Assembly (NCBI RefSeq): GCF_013391085.1
Contig: NZ_CP058334.1
Span: 1,984,001-2,048,000, forward strand
Origin: Natronomonas halophila
GTDB lineage: Archaea; Halobacteriota; Halobacteria; Halobacteriales; Haloarculaceae
DNA length: 64,000 nt
Reading direction: 5' to 3'
Shown here in pieces: positions 1 through 8,357 of this stretch. Each line of letters opens with the position of its first letter. Position 1 is the stretch's first letter. The position numbers and the translations under genes are program-made. The notes below the pieces were generated by a model. It was not told the origin of the DNA and searched no databases. It was given only the letters and a program-made list of their open reading frames with translations.

Positions 1-2489
1 TTGAGCCGGCTTAGCGCCGCGATGATAATATCGGCCAGGATTTCGCCGAACACGACATCCTGCTGATCAAATGTGGCAGGCGTCTCCGAGCCGGCAATCA
101 GGATGCCGTGGTCGCCGAGCGGAACGTAGAGTTCGCTTCTGATGGGGGTCTCGGGATTGTAGAGATCCGAATCCTCGTGGACATCGTCAAGCGCGAGCGC
201 TTCCCCGTCCTCGTAGACACGCCACGCGATACTGTTTCCCTCGGTAAACACCGGAAGGTCGCCCACGAGATTATAGATGTCGTCAGTTCCGGCGACTGGA
301 ACAAGTCCTGCCTGTTCGTCGTACAGGTGAATCGCGTTCGCATCGAGCCCTAAAACCTCGGATGCTGCCTTAACGCCGAGTTCGCTGATTTGCTCACGCG
401 TGTCGGCGGTCACCAGGTGGTTCGTTCTCTCGTTGAGGTCTCTGAGACGGCCCGCCCGTTCTTTGCGCTCGGTGACGTCCCGAGCGGAGACGATGAGCGA
501 CACGACCGTGCCCCGATCGTTGAGTACCGGCCTGACGACGCCTTCGACAGTACGGACGTCACCATCTGCAGTCAGGTGATCGGCTTCATATTCGACGTAT
601 TCGCCGGCAGCCGCCTTGTCGATCCAATCTTTCAGATTGCCTTCGGTATCGGGCGTCCACCACGGCGTCTCCCAGAACGGCTTCCCCAGAGTTTCAGCAC
701 GGGTTGCATCGACGTAGTCTAACGCGGTATCGTTGACGCTCTGAATCGTCCCGTCGGTATTCAATATCCCAACCAAGATATTCGGGTCGTTGACCATCGA
801 CTTGAACCGCAACTCCCGTTCTTTTCGCTCTGTGACATCGCGGTCGGAGATTAGGAGCGAGACGACGTCACCATCCTCGTTCGTGACGGGTCTGAAGACG
901 CCGGTGACGACGAGTGGCCTGCCGACGGCCTCCGACAGGTCGATTTCGAACTCGACGTACTCCCCTTCGACGGCCCGTTCGATCCACTCTCGAACCTCTC
1001 GTTGGGCTACGTCATCGCCTTTGAACCACGGCGTCTGCCAGAACGGCGTGTCGATTACCTCATCCAGACTGGCCTCGATATATTGCATCGCCGTGTCGTT
1101 GATGTCCAGAACCGTTCCATCGGTATCGATCAAGCCGACCAGAATATTCGGGTCGTTGAACATGGCCTTGAACCGACGTTCGGTACGCTGCAGTTTCCGC
1201 TCGCGTTCTTTCCGGTCGGTGATATCCTCCTGGAAGCCGATGAAATTGGTCACCTCTCTCCGTTCGTCGTAAACCGGCGCGATCGAGACTCGATTCCAGA
1301 ACTTCGTGCCATTGTTTCGATAATTTTGGAGTTCGACGCTTATCGACTCCCTGTTAGCGACCGCGTTTCGCATCTCCGCGACGGGGGCCTCCTCGGTTTC
1401 TGACCCTTGCAAGAACCGGTGATTCCGTCCCAACACATCCCCCAGCGAGTATCCGGACACGTCGGCAAACTCATCATTCACATAGATGATCGGATTGTCC
1501 GCTTGGTCGGGGTCGGTGATCGTGATGCCGACTGGTGCCTCGCGTATCGCTCTGTTCCGAACTTCGAGTTCGTTCCGGATTTCCCGAGCGTGAATGGCAT
1601 GACCGATGTCATCGGCAAGCTCCGCCAGTAGTTCTTGTTCTTCCGCGTCGAACAGGTTAACCTCATTCGCATACACTACTAGAAGCCCGTACAGGGTATC
1701 CTCGTAGGCGAGGGGCATCACCGCAGCCGAGCGAAAATCACGTTTGAGCGCCTGCTCGCGCCACGCAGCGAACGACGGATCTGTCTCGATATTCTGTGAA
1801 ACGGTAACAGTCCGATTTTCGACGGCGACAGCGGCAGGCCCGGAACCATCGGCACGTTCGTCTGCCGGAACGGATACCTCATCGAGATACCCATCACCTC
1901 CTTCGGATATAGTGCGAGGCTCTACGTGGTGTGTCTCTGGGTTGATGTCACCGATCCACGCGAATTGGTAGGGGTCGGCCTTGCTGAACGTTTCACAAAC
2001 TCGTTGCTCGATTTCATCACGGGAGGCAGCTTTGACCAGTCCGTGATTGATTTCGGCAGTGAGACGCCGGAGGCGCTCAAGATTTTCGGCTCGACGTGTC
2101 GATCGGTGTTGCTCGACGGCGTTCTGGACGCGATTGGCAAGGATATCGTATTGTTCGGTGCCGCCGCCCTTCTGGAGATAGTCGGTTGCTCCCGCTGCGA
2201 TTGCTTTGCCAGCCACTTGTTCACTCCCTTTTCCGGTGAACAGAATAAACGGGATGGCCGGATGGTTCGCCCGAACGGCTTCGAGGAACTCGATGCCGTT
2301 TGTTTCGGGCATATCGTAGTCGCTGACGATACAATCCAGTCGCTGCTCCTCAAGGAAGGCGAGCCCATCAGCGGCACTCGTTTTAGACACTACATCCATC
2401 CGACCGTTCTTTCGCTCAAGAAAATCCGATACCAAGCCCCCGAAACTTGGCTTGTCGTCAACATGGAGGACACGAATCGAATCAGCCAT
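1..2489 (-). CDS. Multi-sensor signal protein REC-GAF-PAS-PAS-PAS-GAF (3' end beyond the window)
   Basis: Reading leftward from ATG at 2489 the frame stays open for 829 codons to the window edge, so the C-terminus (kinase or HTH output) is not visible. Residues 1-125 form a receiver domain with acidic pair D11/D12, phosphoacceptor D57 in SDYDMP, and a YLQK lysine near 107. A GAF domain follows (about 145-300). Then come three PAS domains (about 312-425, 437-555, 560-680), each closed by DITDRKE or DVTERKE, and a second GAF from about 685. The first PAS has the LOV signature but reads RNHRFLQG, with His357 where the flavin-binding Cys belongs, so blue-light photochemistry is unlikely. It is probably a cytoplasmic two-component sensor that is itself phosphorylated through its REC domain. 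It could end as a histidine kinase or as a Bat-type regulator. Confidence 0.9.
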   Translation of the reverse strand, partial: MADSIRVLHVDDKPSFGGLVSDFLERKNGRMDVVSKTSAADGLAFLEEQRLDCIVSDYDMPETNGIEFLEAVRANHPAIPFILFTGKGSEQVAGKAIAAGATDYLQKGGGTEQYDILANRVQNAVEQHRSTRRAENLERLRRLTAEINHGLVKAASRDEIEQRVCETFSKADPYQFAWIGDINPETHHVEPRTISEGGDGYLDEVSVPADERADGSGPAAVAVENRTVTVSQNIETDPSFAAWREQALKRDFRSAAVMPLAYEDTLYGLLVVYANEVNLFDAEEQELLAELADDIGHAIHAREIRNELEVRNRAIREAPVGITITDPDQADNPIIYVNDEFADVSGYSLGDVLGRNHRFLQGSETEEAPVAEMRNAVANRESISVELQNYRNNGTKFWNRVSIAPVYDERREVTNFIGFQEDITDRKERERKLQRTERRFKAMFNDPNILVGLIDTDGTVLDINDTAMQYIEASLDEVIDTPFWQTPWFKGDDVAQREVREWIERAVEGEYVEFEIDLSEAVGRPLVVTGVFRPVTNEDGDVVSLLISDRDVTERKERELRFKSMVNDPNILVGILNTDGTIQSVNDTALDYVDATRAETLGKPFWETPWWTPDTEGNLKDWIDKAAAGEYVEYEADHLTADGDVRTVEGVVRPVLNDRGTVVSLIVSARDVTERKERAGRLRDLNERTNHLVTADTREQISELGVKAASEVLGLDANAIHLYDEQAGLVPVAGTDDIYNLVGDLPVFTEGNSIAWRVYEDGEALALDDVHEDSDLYNPETPIRSELYVPLGDHGILIAGSETPATFDQQDVVFGEILADIIIAALSRL

Positions 2490-2598
2490 GGTTCACCATG
2501 TATGTAACAAGATATATATCTATGGTTCAACACGTTTGGCGAATGTTGAACATAGCGAGGCTTAGATAGCGTAGATCGACCAAATTGGGTGTGGACTA

Positions 2599-2672
2599 TT
2601 ACAGCGCGGCGAGACTGAACCGGTCGTAAGAATGAGCGTGCGAATTGAATGGAGAGCTATTCTGAGGAGGAG
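2599..2672. repeat. Copy 1 of a related noncoding element (AGCGCGRCGAGAC...TGAGGAGG)
   Basis: This stretch aligns with 8161-8242. Both start AGCGCG(G/A)CGAGAC, then share GAA, a CGT-AGAA-GAG block, TGCG, TTGAA, GGAGAG and end TGAGGAGG, with small indels. The alignment was made by eye. It could be the remnant of a miniature transposable element or a shared intergenic signal. No terminal inverted repeats or target duplication were recognised. Confidence 0.4.
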
Positions 2673-2848
2673 GACTGAATGTTACTAATCAGGAGCATTA
2701 TCAGCCCAAGACCGACAAAGCTACTAATCGCGTAGAAGGTTCCATGCCCGAACTCACGACCGAGAACAAGCCCACTAAGAAGGCTTACAGCCAGAATCAG
2801 GAGAAATTGTATTCGACGTAGCTGATACTGGAGGGAAGTCTCAACCAT
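2657..2848 (-). CDS. Small two-helix membrane protein
   Basis: This is a 63-residue protein of unknown function. After a basic N-terminus (QYQLRR) there are two hydrophobic segments, about residues 14-30 and 37-54, joined by a short polar turn, and the tail is Ser/Glu-rich. The basic-then-hydrophobic layout suggests both ends face the cytoplasm. It sits alone between divergent signalling genes, and its 3' end overlaps the noncoding repeat at 2599-2672. The membrane pattern is what argues that it is real; no family is recognised. Confidence 0.55.
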   Translation of the reverse strand: MVETSLQYQLRRIQFLLILAVSLLSGLVLGREFGHGTFYAISSFVGLGLIMLLISNIQSSSSE

Positions 2849-3049
2849 AACTCAACGATTTTGCAGTCTTACAAGTGCCTTCTCATTTCCTGTCCGTGGT
2901 CTGGTTCTGCTTATCCCCTGTACGCAGGAGACCGTTATCTCAGAGGTGAACATCCCATTTAATAAATAAATCAGAAATACTGAACGGAGAATATATGGGA
3001 TAAGTGAGGCCAACAGCCGTATCCGTCCGGATACGTTAATATTAGCAAG

Positions 3050-3841
3050 ATGATAATAAACTCGTCATCCCTACGAACCGAAGAGGGACCGTTTCGTGTT
3101 CTTCACGTCGATGACGAGTCTGAGTTCTCAGAGATGGTCCGCATTTTTCTTGAGCGTGAAGACCATCGATTCACTATCGAACAGGCGACCAGCGCCAGCG
3201 ATGGATTGGACCAACTTGCTGAACATGAGTTCGACTGCATTATCTCCGATTACGATATGCCCGGCTGTAATGGCATCGAGTTTCTTGAAGCGATGCGCGG
3301 GGAGTTTCCCAAACTCCCGTTTATACTCTTTACCGGGAAAGGCACCGAGGAAATTGCGAGTGACGCGATTTCAGCCGGTGTTACCGATTACCTTCAGAAG
3401 CAAGCGGCGACGGACCAATATACCGTGCTGGCCAATACCGTTTCGAACGCCATCGAACATTATCGGTCCATCGAAGAGGTCGGCCAATGCGACCAACACC
3501 TTCAGAACGTCCTTGACCGCGTAACGGATGCAATTGTTGAGGTGTGTGCGGAGTGGCGGTTCACCCTCATCAATCAACAGGCCGAGGACCTCTACGAGAT
3601 GGACGAGGAGTACCTCCTCGGTCGGGACTTCTGGAATGTTTTCAGCGAGGCGCTCGACACACAATTCGAAGAGGAGTATCGGCAGGTTATGGAGAACCGA
3701 GAACCCACCTCATTCGTCGAATACTTCCCCCAACTCAATGGGTGGTTCGATATTGAGGCCTATCCAAAACCCAACGGCGGTATCGCGTTCTACTTCACCA
3801 AAGTCACGAATCCGCAGGATGATACTCCAGCGACTGAGTAA
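3050..3841 (+). CDS. Response regulator with C-terminal PAS domain (REC-PAS, no kinase)
   Basis: The protein has 263 residues. Residues 15-135 form a receiver domain with D21/D22, phosphoacceptor D67 (SDYDMP) and the FTGKGTEE loop found in haloarchaeal receivers. Residues about 150-255 form a PAS domain of the kind followed by phosphotransfer modules in larger proteins. Here the protein stops after PAS, so there is no HisKA, ATPase or DNA-binding output. It may act through protein contacts or relay phosphate to a separate kinase. An ATG start is used and the 200 bp upstream are AT-rich. A later in-frame Met is unlikely to be the start because it would remove the first strand of the receiver. 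Confidence 0.88.
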   Translation: MIINSSSLRTEEGPFRVLHVDDESEFSEMVRIFLEREDHRFTIEQATSASDGLDQLAEHEFDCIISDYDMPGCNGIEFLEAMRGEFPKLPFILFTGKGTEEIASDAISAGVTDYLQKQAATDQYTVLANTVSNAIEHYRSIEEVGQCDQHLQNVLDRVTDAIVEVCAEWRFTLINQQAEDLYEMDEEYLLGRDFWNVFSEALDTQFEEEYRQVMENREPTSFVEYFPQLNGWFDIEAYPKPNGGIAFYFTKVTNPQDDTPATE

Positions 3842-3919
3842 TTTTCAGTACCGACCGTTGGTGATTTCTTTTTAATCCGACTGCGGTTAGGCTTATCACT
3901 ACTCTTTTCCAAGCATGGT

Positions 3920-4171
3920 ATGTCAGGGACAAACGTGACGCTATCCTTCGTGGATGTGGAGGGTCGTGAAGGCATAATAACACGAGAGTTGACTCTCCAC
4001 TATGACGGCCGGTGGGAAGACCAAATTGATGAATATCATCAGAAGATTGTGAGTAAGCACCGGGATGGAGATGGGGAGGTTGACACTCGCACTGTCCTAC
4101 AGGAACTCGTCATCGCACTACCGGAAGAGGCCCCCGTAACAGAAACAACGATAGAAGATAAGTTCTGGTGA
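3920..4171 (+). CDS. Hypothetical small acidic protein
   Basis: The protein has 83 residues with no recognised family. It begins MSGTNVTLSFVDVEG, contains RELTLHYDGRWEDQIDEYHQKIV, which looks like a strand followed by an amphipathic helix, and ends in a Glu-rich stretch. It lies 78 bp downstream of the REC-PAS gene on the same strand, so the two could be co-transcribed. Base composition matches its neighbours. Coding status rests on length, acidic composition and position only. Confidence 0.55.
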   Translation: MSGTNVTLSFVDVEGREGIITRELTLHYDGRWEDQIDEYHQKIVSKHRDGDGEVDTRTVLQELVIALPEEAPVTETTIEDKFW

Positions 4172-4375
4172 CTCACCTACCTCCGGCGTCTCTGTTGTGG
4201 GCCGGTTCTTTCGTCATCTCCATCGACGGATTCGAGAGCAGGATGATTCCAGCCCAACGGGCCTGCGACAGTCAAGAGAACGAGCCTGCTTACAACCTGT
4301 TTTTGAAAAGCATTCTATAATTCTCACCGTTCATAATATATCGAACTATTTATGTCCTGAATTCATAGAATAATC

Positions 4376-4534
4376 ATGGGACCTTCTGACCGACTCGCTG
4401 AAGCTATCAAACAGACTCAGCTTGCCCTCGAAGAAATAGACGATTCCGATACCAAAAAAGAGGTTGAACAGAGTCTCGATGCTCTAAAAAGCGGGTTGGA
4501 GTCATACAATCGTAGTGACAGAAGTAAACAGTAG
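4376..4534 (+). CDS. Hypothetical 52-residue helical protein
   Basis: A short frame encodes 52 residues starting MGPSDRLAEAIKQTQLALEE and ending at TAG 4532-4534. The sequence is almost entirely predicted amphipathic helix (leucine-type heptads LAEAIKQTQLALEEI and VEQSLDALKSGLESY) rich in Glu, Lys and Gln, consistent with a small coiled-coil or dimerising peptide. An AT-rich block (ttcataatatatcgaa) lies about 30-45 bp before the ATG and could be its promoter. No family is recognised. Confidence 0.5.
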   Translation: MGPSDRLAEAIKQTQLALEEIDDSDTKKEVEQSLDALKSGLESYNRSDRSKQ

Positions 4535-4686
4535 TATCTGGTATTACTGCGTCCCCACCCCGGTATTGACCGCTTCATAAATGTCCTATATCGACCGAAT
4601 CGGCTTTGCTGGTGGTTTCAGCGGAGATGGACTGAAGTAGGCGTGAGAACGCGGCTGCGCACCTGAAACAATTGGCCTCAAGGAGG

Positions 4687-5034
4687 TTAGTAGCGCAGCA
4701 GTTTATCGGGGAGGCGGAAGCCAGTTTCATCCTGGACGAATGAAAAGGATTCGACGACTGCATCCAGCGTCAGCGGCCCGTAGACGTGCGGGTATGCACT
4801 TGCTCCGTCTCCACTCGTTTCGTATCGAACGGGTGAGTCAAGACTAGGTTCGTTCAGAAGGAGGAGTACCATCTTATCGCTGTCAGCGTGTTTGTAATCT
4901 GCGACAACAACTATCTGTCCTGGTTTCGAACAGTGAACGAATCCTTGTGTGTCTAGCGAACTCGGACGATATTCCCCGTGCTTTTGGAACGACTCCCAGT
5001 CCGATTGGGGGAGTGCATGGACGATATGAGGCAT
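4687..5034 (-). CDS. DUF952 family protein
   Basis: The protein has 115 residues. It carries the features I know of DUF952: an opening HIVHALPQSDWE, GEYRPSSLDTQGFVHCS (the conserved GFIHCS-like motif), a central VLLLLNEPSLDSPVRYE, and PHVYGPLTLDAVV near the C-terminus. The length matches the usual 110-120 residues. Members are small cytoplasmic proteins of unknown biochemical role whose fold is thought to resemble ADP-ribosyl-transferase-like domains. It stands alone between an apparently empty stretch and a divergent membrane-anchored protein. Confidence 0.85.
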   Translation of the reverse strand: MPHIVHALPQSDWESFQKHGEYRPSSLDTQGFVHCSKPGQIVVVADYKHADSDKMVLLLLNEPSLDSPVRYETSGDGASAYPHVYGPLTLDAVVESFSFVQDETGFRLPDKLLRY

Positions 5035-5179
5035 CTCGTAGGGGTTAAGTGCCTGATAAATAGTTTTTCTTTATTTACGGTTCGCCTACAACGACTCCAT
5101 TAAATCTCTTGAAGAGTGTCAGGTTCGTTTAGTACGACTGAACACACGGGGTGCAGCATCACCAGGGCGTGTGCCGCGG

Positions 5180-5983
5180 TTATTCGGTGCTACTGTTGGT
5201 GGTGTCTCCGCCAGCGACCTCTCGTGCTGTGTCCACCCACTCGTGCTCTGGAAACGGGGCTGGTCGCACGTTGTACGTGTAGCGATAGGTACGCTCGTCC
5301 GCATCGAGAGTGATGTCGTAGGCGTAGATGATTCCATCTTCGGCTCCGAGTTGGAGCGTCCCATTGCTGGCTGGTGTGACGCGAGAGTTGTTCGTCCGCA
5401 TTCCGGTCACTCGGTAGGTTATGACGGGGACGCCATGATGAGTCGTTGTGTTCGTGGCCTCCCATGTGTACGCGTCGAGGAGGGCGGTATGCCGACCGAT
5501 GTTCGTGGGCGCGAGTTGTCCGTAGTGGGGGTCGTACCGATAGTACGTCTCGGTGGCGTTATCGTAGACGAAGGCGTCGTCTGACTCGAATTCCTCTCTT
5601 TGGTGTTCGTTCGGGATGCTTTCGGCAGGTTGGGCGAATGCGTATGTCTTCCCATTACGATAGACAGTAGCGTCGTGCCAGCGGTCGGCGATTATCTCGC
5701 CAGTAGAGGAATTGATGTAATAGTCCCCTTCCACGATAGGACGTTCGGGGGGTGCAGTATATAGAATAGCGTACGAGTCCCAGTATTCACGAGGTGTGTG
5801 CGAGACGTTGGAGTCATCCGATTCGAGGGTTGAGAAGTTTATGTGGTCGGCTCCTGCCCCCGCAGGATATGTTCGATCGGGATCAGATAGACCCGACGTA
5901 GGTGACCAGATGGTGAAGGCGATGGAGGCGGTGACTACGACAACGAGGACGATAAGGACGGCGACGAGGGAACGGCGATCCAT
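5180..5983 (-). CDS. Membrane-anchored extracellular protein of unknown function
   Basis: The protein has 267 residues. MDRRSL is followed by a single hydrophobic helix (about residues 6-27), then a polar, Asn/Thr-rich ectodomain with many NxS/T sequons (NFST, NVSH, NSST, NATE, NTTT, NNSR, NGTL, NSST) suitable for archaeal N-glycosylation. The beta-rich repeats (DATVYRNGKTYAFAQ, YYRYDPHYGQ, ERTYRYTYNV) resemble haloarchaeal surface lipoprotein-like families. There is no Cys lipobox, so anchoring is probably through the uncleaved N-terminal helix. No enzyme motif was recognised. Confidence 0.75.
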   Translation of the reverse strand: MDRRSLVAVLIVLVVVVTASIAFTIWSPTSGLSDPDRTYPAGAGADHINFSTLESDDSNVSHTPREYWDSYAILYTAPPERPIVEGDYYINSSTGEIIADRWHDATVYRNGKTYAFAQPAESIPNEHQREEFESDDAFVYDNATETYYRYDPHYGQLAPTNIGRHTALLDAYTWEATNTTTHHGVPVITYRVTGMRTNNSRVTPASNGTLQLGAEDGIIYAYDITLDADERTYRYTYNVRPAPFPEHEWVDTAREVAGGDTTNSSTE

Positions 5984-6180
5984 ACAGAATCAAATCATGG
6001 CACTTAAAAATAGATACTCAATACTCAAATCGGCGTTTGTGTGTCATAGAGAAACACGCTCTGTGACTGATTTTTCGTGATGGTTACAGCACAACATTAC
6101 TGAATCAGGCGTGCAAGCGCGTCTGCGTATCGAGCGACAAACGCTCTGTCAGCACCGAGAGAACGGTCAACACATGACGT

Positions 6181-7044
6181 TTACTCGGGGAATGCCGTGT
6201 TATACTCCTTCAGTAGTTGAACGAGTGGTTCCACCTCGGAGAACCTCGGCCCCTTAGAGATGGTATCTGAATCATCATCCCACTCGATGTATCCGGTGTT
6301 AGCTAATTTGGGTAAATCACTGTGGAGCAGTCGCACTCGGGCGTTCTTGTCATTTATTCGTTGTTCGAGGGTGGCGATACTGGTCTCGGTGGTGTCCCCT
6401 AACAGCGTCATGAGAACAACGCGCCTTGTGGGTTTTCTGAGTGCGTCCATCATCGAGTCGATCGCTTCCGAAGAGATGGTGCGGCCCTCGATCGTATCGA
6501 TACCAGTCTCCCGAATCGGCGGCCCATCCCAGAGGGCCAACGTGTACGCGACCCACTGGCCGTGCATCTCGATGAGGGTTTTCTCTTCGTCCCTGATCGG
6601 TTCCTCACGGGCGGCGGTGTTCGCAAAACAGAGCGTTCCATAGAGTTCGTCGTCGATCGAGATGGTCGTCCCGAGGTAACTCCCGAACTCGAATGTTTCG
6701 TATGCTGGATCGTCTGCCCACCCTTCAGCGAGGGCATCACTGACGGCCATCGTTCCCTCCGGATCTGCGATGGTTTTCCGGCAGTAGGTCTTGGAGAGTG
6801 GGACGGTGGTTCCCGGATTTAGACGTTCGTGGGTGCCATGGACGATGTCGAAGCGTTCCGTCTCGGTTTCGAGGTCGATATGCGACAGAAACGCGTAGTC
6901 TAGGTCGAATTCGGTGGTTTCGTGGTCGAGCAGTCGTTCGAGTCTGGTTTTTGGGTCGATATTGGGGGCCAACAACGTCCGCCACAGGCGCTGAAAGTAG
7001 GGCAACTCCTCGCCCGCTTCCGTTGTGCAGATACTATGTGTCAT
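6181..7044 (-). CDS. GAF domain protein with C-terminal HTH (DUF7344-like)
   Basis: From ATG 7044 the protein has 287 residues. A TTG at 7089 would add 15 residues (MSKLSERAGRYVAHS) and is the alternative start. Residues about 20-175 form a GAF-type sensor domain with TYCRKTIADPEG and SYLGTTISIDDELYGTLCF, the cofactor-pocket pattern of haloarchaeal GAF proteins. Residues about 195-285 form a winged-helix module (RKPTRRVVLMTLLGD...LHSDLPKLANTGYIEWDDD) typical of haloarchaeal DUF7344 regulators. It is probably a one-component transcription regulator sensing a small molecule or redox state. The family assignment is good; the ligand is unknown. Confidence 0.85.
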   Translation of the reverse strand: MTHSICTTEAGEELPYFQRLWRTLLAPNIDPKTRLERLLDHETTEFDLDYAFLSHIDLETETERFDIVHGTHERLNPGTTVPLSKTYCRKTIADPEGTMAVSDALAEGWADDPAYETFEFGSYLGTTISIDDELYGTLCFANTAAREEPIRDEEKTLIEMHGQWVAYTLALWDGPPIRETGIDTIEGRTISSEAIDSMMDALRKPTRRVVLMTLLGDTTETSIATLEQRINDKNARVRLLHSDLPKLANTGYIEWDDDSDTISKGPRFSEVEPLVQLLKEYNTAFPE

Positions 7045-7238
7045 TGAATGAGCCACGTAGCGGCCCGCTCTTTCTGATAGCTTGGACAAAGAGATTAAGA
7101 GTCATGGTAACATATATCTAGGGTTGAGCGTTCCGAAGTGACGCTTCGAGACTCCGGTCTGCGAGTGCTCTGTCTGCTAAATAAACACCCTGTATCAACC
7201 GAAGCAACGAACGTCCAACAGACACCCTCGGAACCCCT

Positions 7239-8033
7239 TCAGAAGAACTGGCGAAGGTATGCTTGGATACGGTCGACACGATTCGCATCGTATGTCCACA
7301 TGGCTCGCCACACGTTCGGGCCGGTTTCAATCGCAACGAGTGCCGCGTGGCCTTCTCCCGACTCCTTTGTGACTGTCTCTCCATCCGCCGAGAAGGCAAC
7401 GACCCATGAGCGACGGTACTCGTCCGTCCTATCACTATGGACATTCATCGCAAGCGCGTCAACCATCTCCGGGTCATCTCGAATACCGTACACATGCGTC
7501 TCGACAGTACTACTGGCGAGTCGCTCGTACATCGACCGCGTCCCGTATTCATCGTCCAACCGTGACAGCCGCTGGAACGTACTGTGTAATTCCCCATCAC
7601 CGCGTGTCAATGCCCGATTCTCGATAAACCGGGAGATGAGAACTAGCAGGAGTTTCTCCTTGTTCGACACCGGGAAGCCACGGACGGTGAACTCGATTTC
7701 TCCCAACCCGGTCAATACTGCCGGAAATTCGCTCTGTTCGGACTGCCGCGTCCCCGTGCGATACCGATCGACATTCACCAACAGAAACGCCTCCTTAAGC
7801 CTCCAAAACGGCGTTGTCGCAATCATCTCGCCGTCGTCGACCAGGCACACCAAGTCGTCAACCCCCTCCGGAATCTGCCGTTCGGCTACAGCAACTGTTT
7901 GGTTTTGGAACGCGTTGTCGAGCAGATTAACGAGGGGTTCGGGCCCTGTGCGGTTTACCAAAAGCAGGGTCTTTTCGGCCGACCCGACTTCGTCGATGAA
8001 TCCACCCAACGTATCCGGCAAGTCGGCGCTCAT
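7239..8033 (-). CDS. DICT sensory domain protein
   Basis: The protein has 264 residues. It matches the DICT domain (found in diguanylate cyclases and two-component systems) as used in haloarchaea: an N-terminal GGFIDEVGSAEKTLLLVNRTGPEPLVNLLD, then TTPFWRLKEAFLLVNVDRYRT, and the C-terminal EGHAALVAIETGPNVWRAMWTYDANRVDRIQAYL segment. There are no kinase, cyclase or DNA-binding domains, so it is a stand-alone sensor or adapter. It is transcribed alone, convergent with nothing and divergent from the pilin gene at 8358. Confidence 0.8.
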   Translation of the reverse strand: MSADLPDTLGGFIDEVGSAEKTLLLVNRTGPEPLVNLLDNAFQNQTVAVAERQIPEGVDDLVCLVDDGEMIATTPFWRLKEAFLLVNVDRYRTGTRQSEQSEFPAVLTGLGEIEFTVRGFPVSNKEKLLLVLISRFIENRALTRGDGELHSTFQRLSRLDDEYGTRSMYERLASSTVETHVYGIRDDPEMVDALAMNVHSDRTDEYRRSWVVAFSADGETVTKESGEGHAALVAIETGPNVWRAMWTYDANRVDRIQAYLRQFF

Positions 8034-8357
8034 GATACTGCTTTGTTCCCCCTCCCCTGAAAAACCTTAGCTAGATAACACAATTGGACCCGTCTTCTGA
8101 CTGGCATGGTTTCCTATAGCAAACGAATCAGAGACCGTATCGACCGATTCGGGGTTTTGTTCTAGCGCGACGAGACAGAAGCAGCCGTTAGAACGAGTCT
8201 GCGGGTCGTTCGAATCTGTTGAAGGAGAGGTTATGAGGAGGTGTAGCCGTTAAAGCTCGAAATGTTAGTAGCGACAGTAATTTGCTCGGTACAGCGTCTT
8301 CACACTCTGAAAGCCATAGAACCAGCTTAATACGCCGCAGACTTACCAATCCCTTGA
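8034..8357. other. Noncoding interval between DICT gene and pilin gene
   Basis: There is no credible gene here. The interval contains the second copy of the noncoding element (8161-8242). It also has a weak TATA-like cttaatac at 8326-8333, placed 25-32 bp before the GTG start at 8358, which would suit leaderless transcription of the pilin gene. Confidence 0.5.
8161..8242. repeat. Copy 2 of the noncoding element seen at 2599-2672
   Basis: It shares AGCGCG(A)CGAGAC, GAA, CGT-AGAA-GAG, TGCG, TTGAA, GGAGAG and TGAGGAGG in the same order as copy 1, with a longer middle section. It carries no open frame of interest in either copy. The identity of the element is unknown. Confidence 0.4.
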
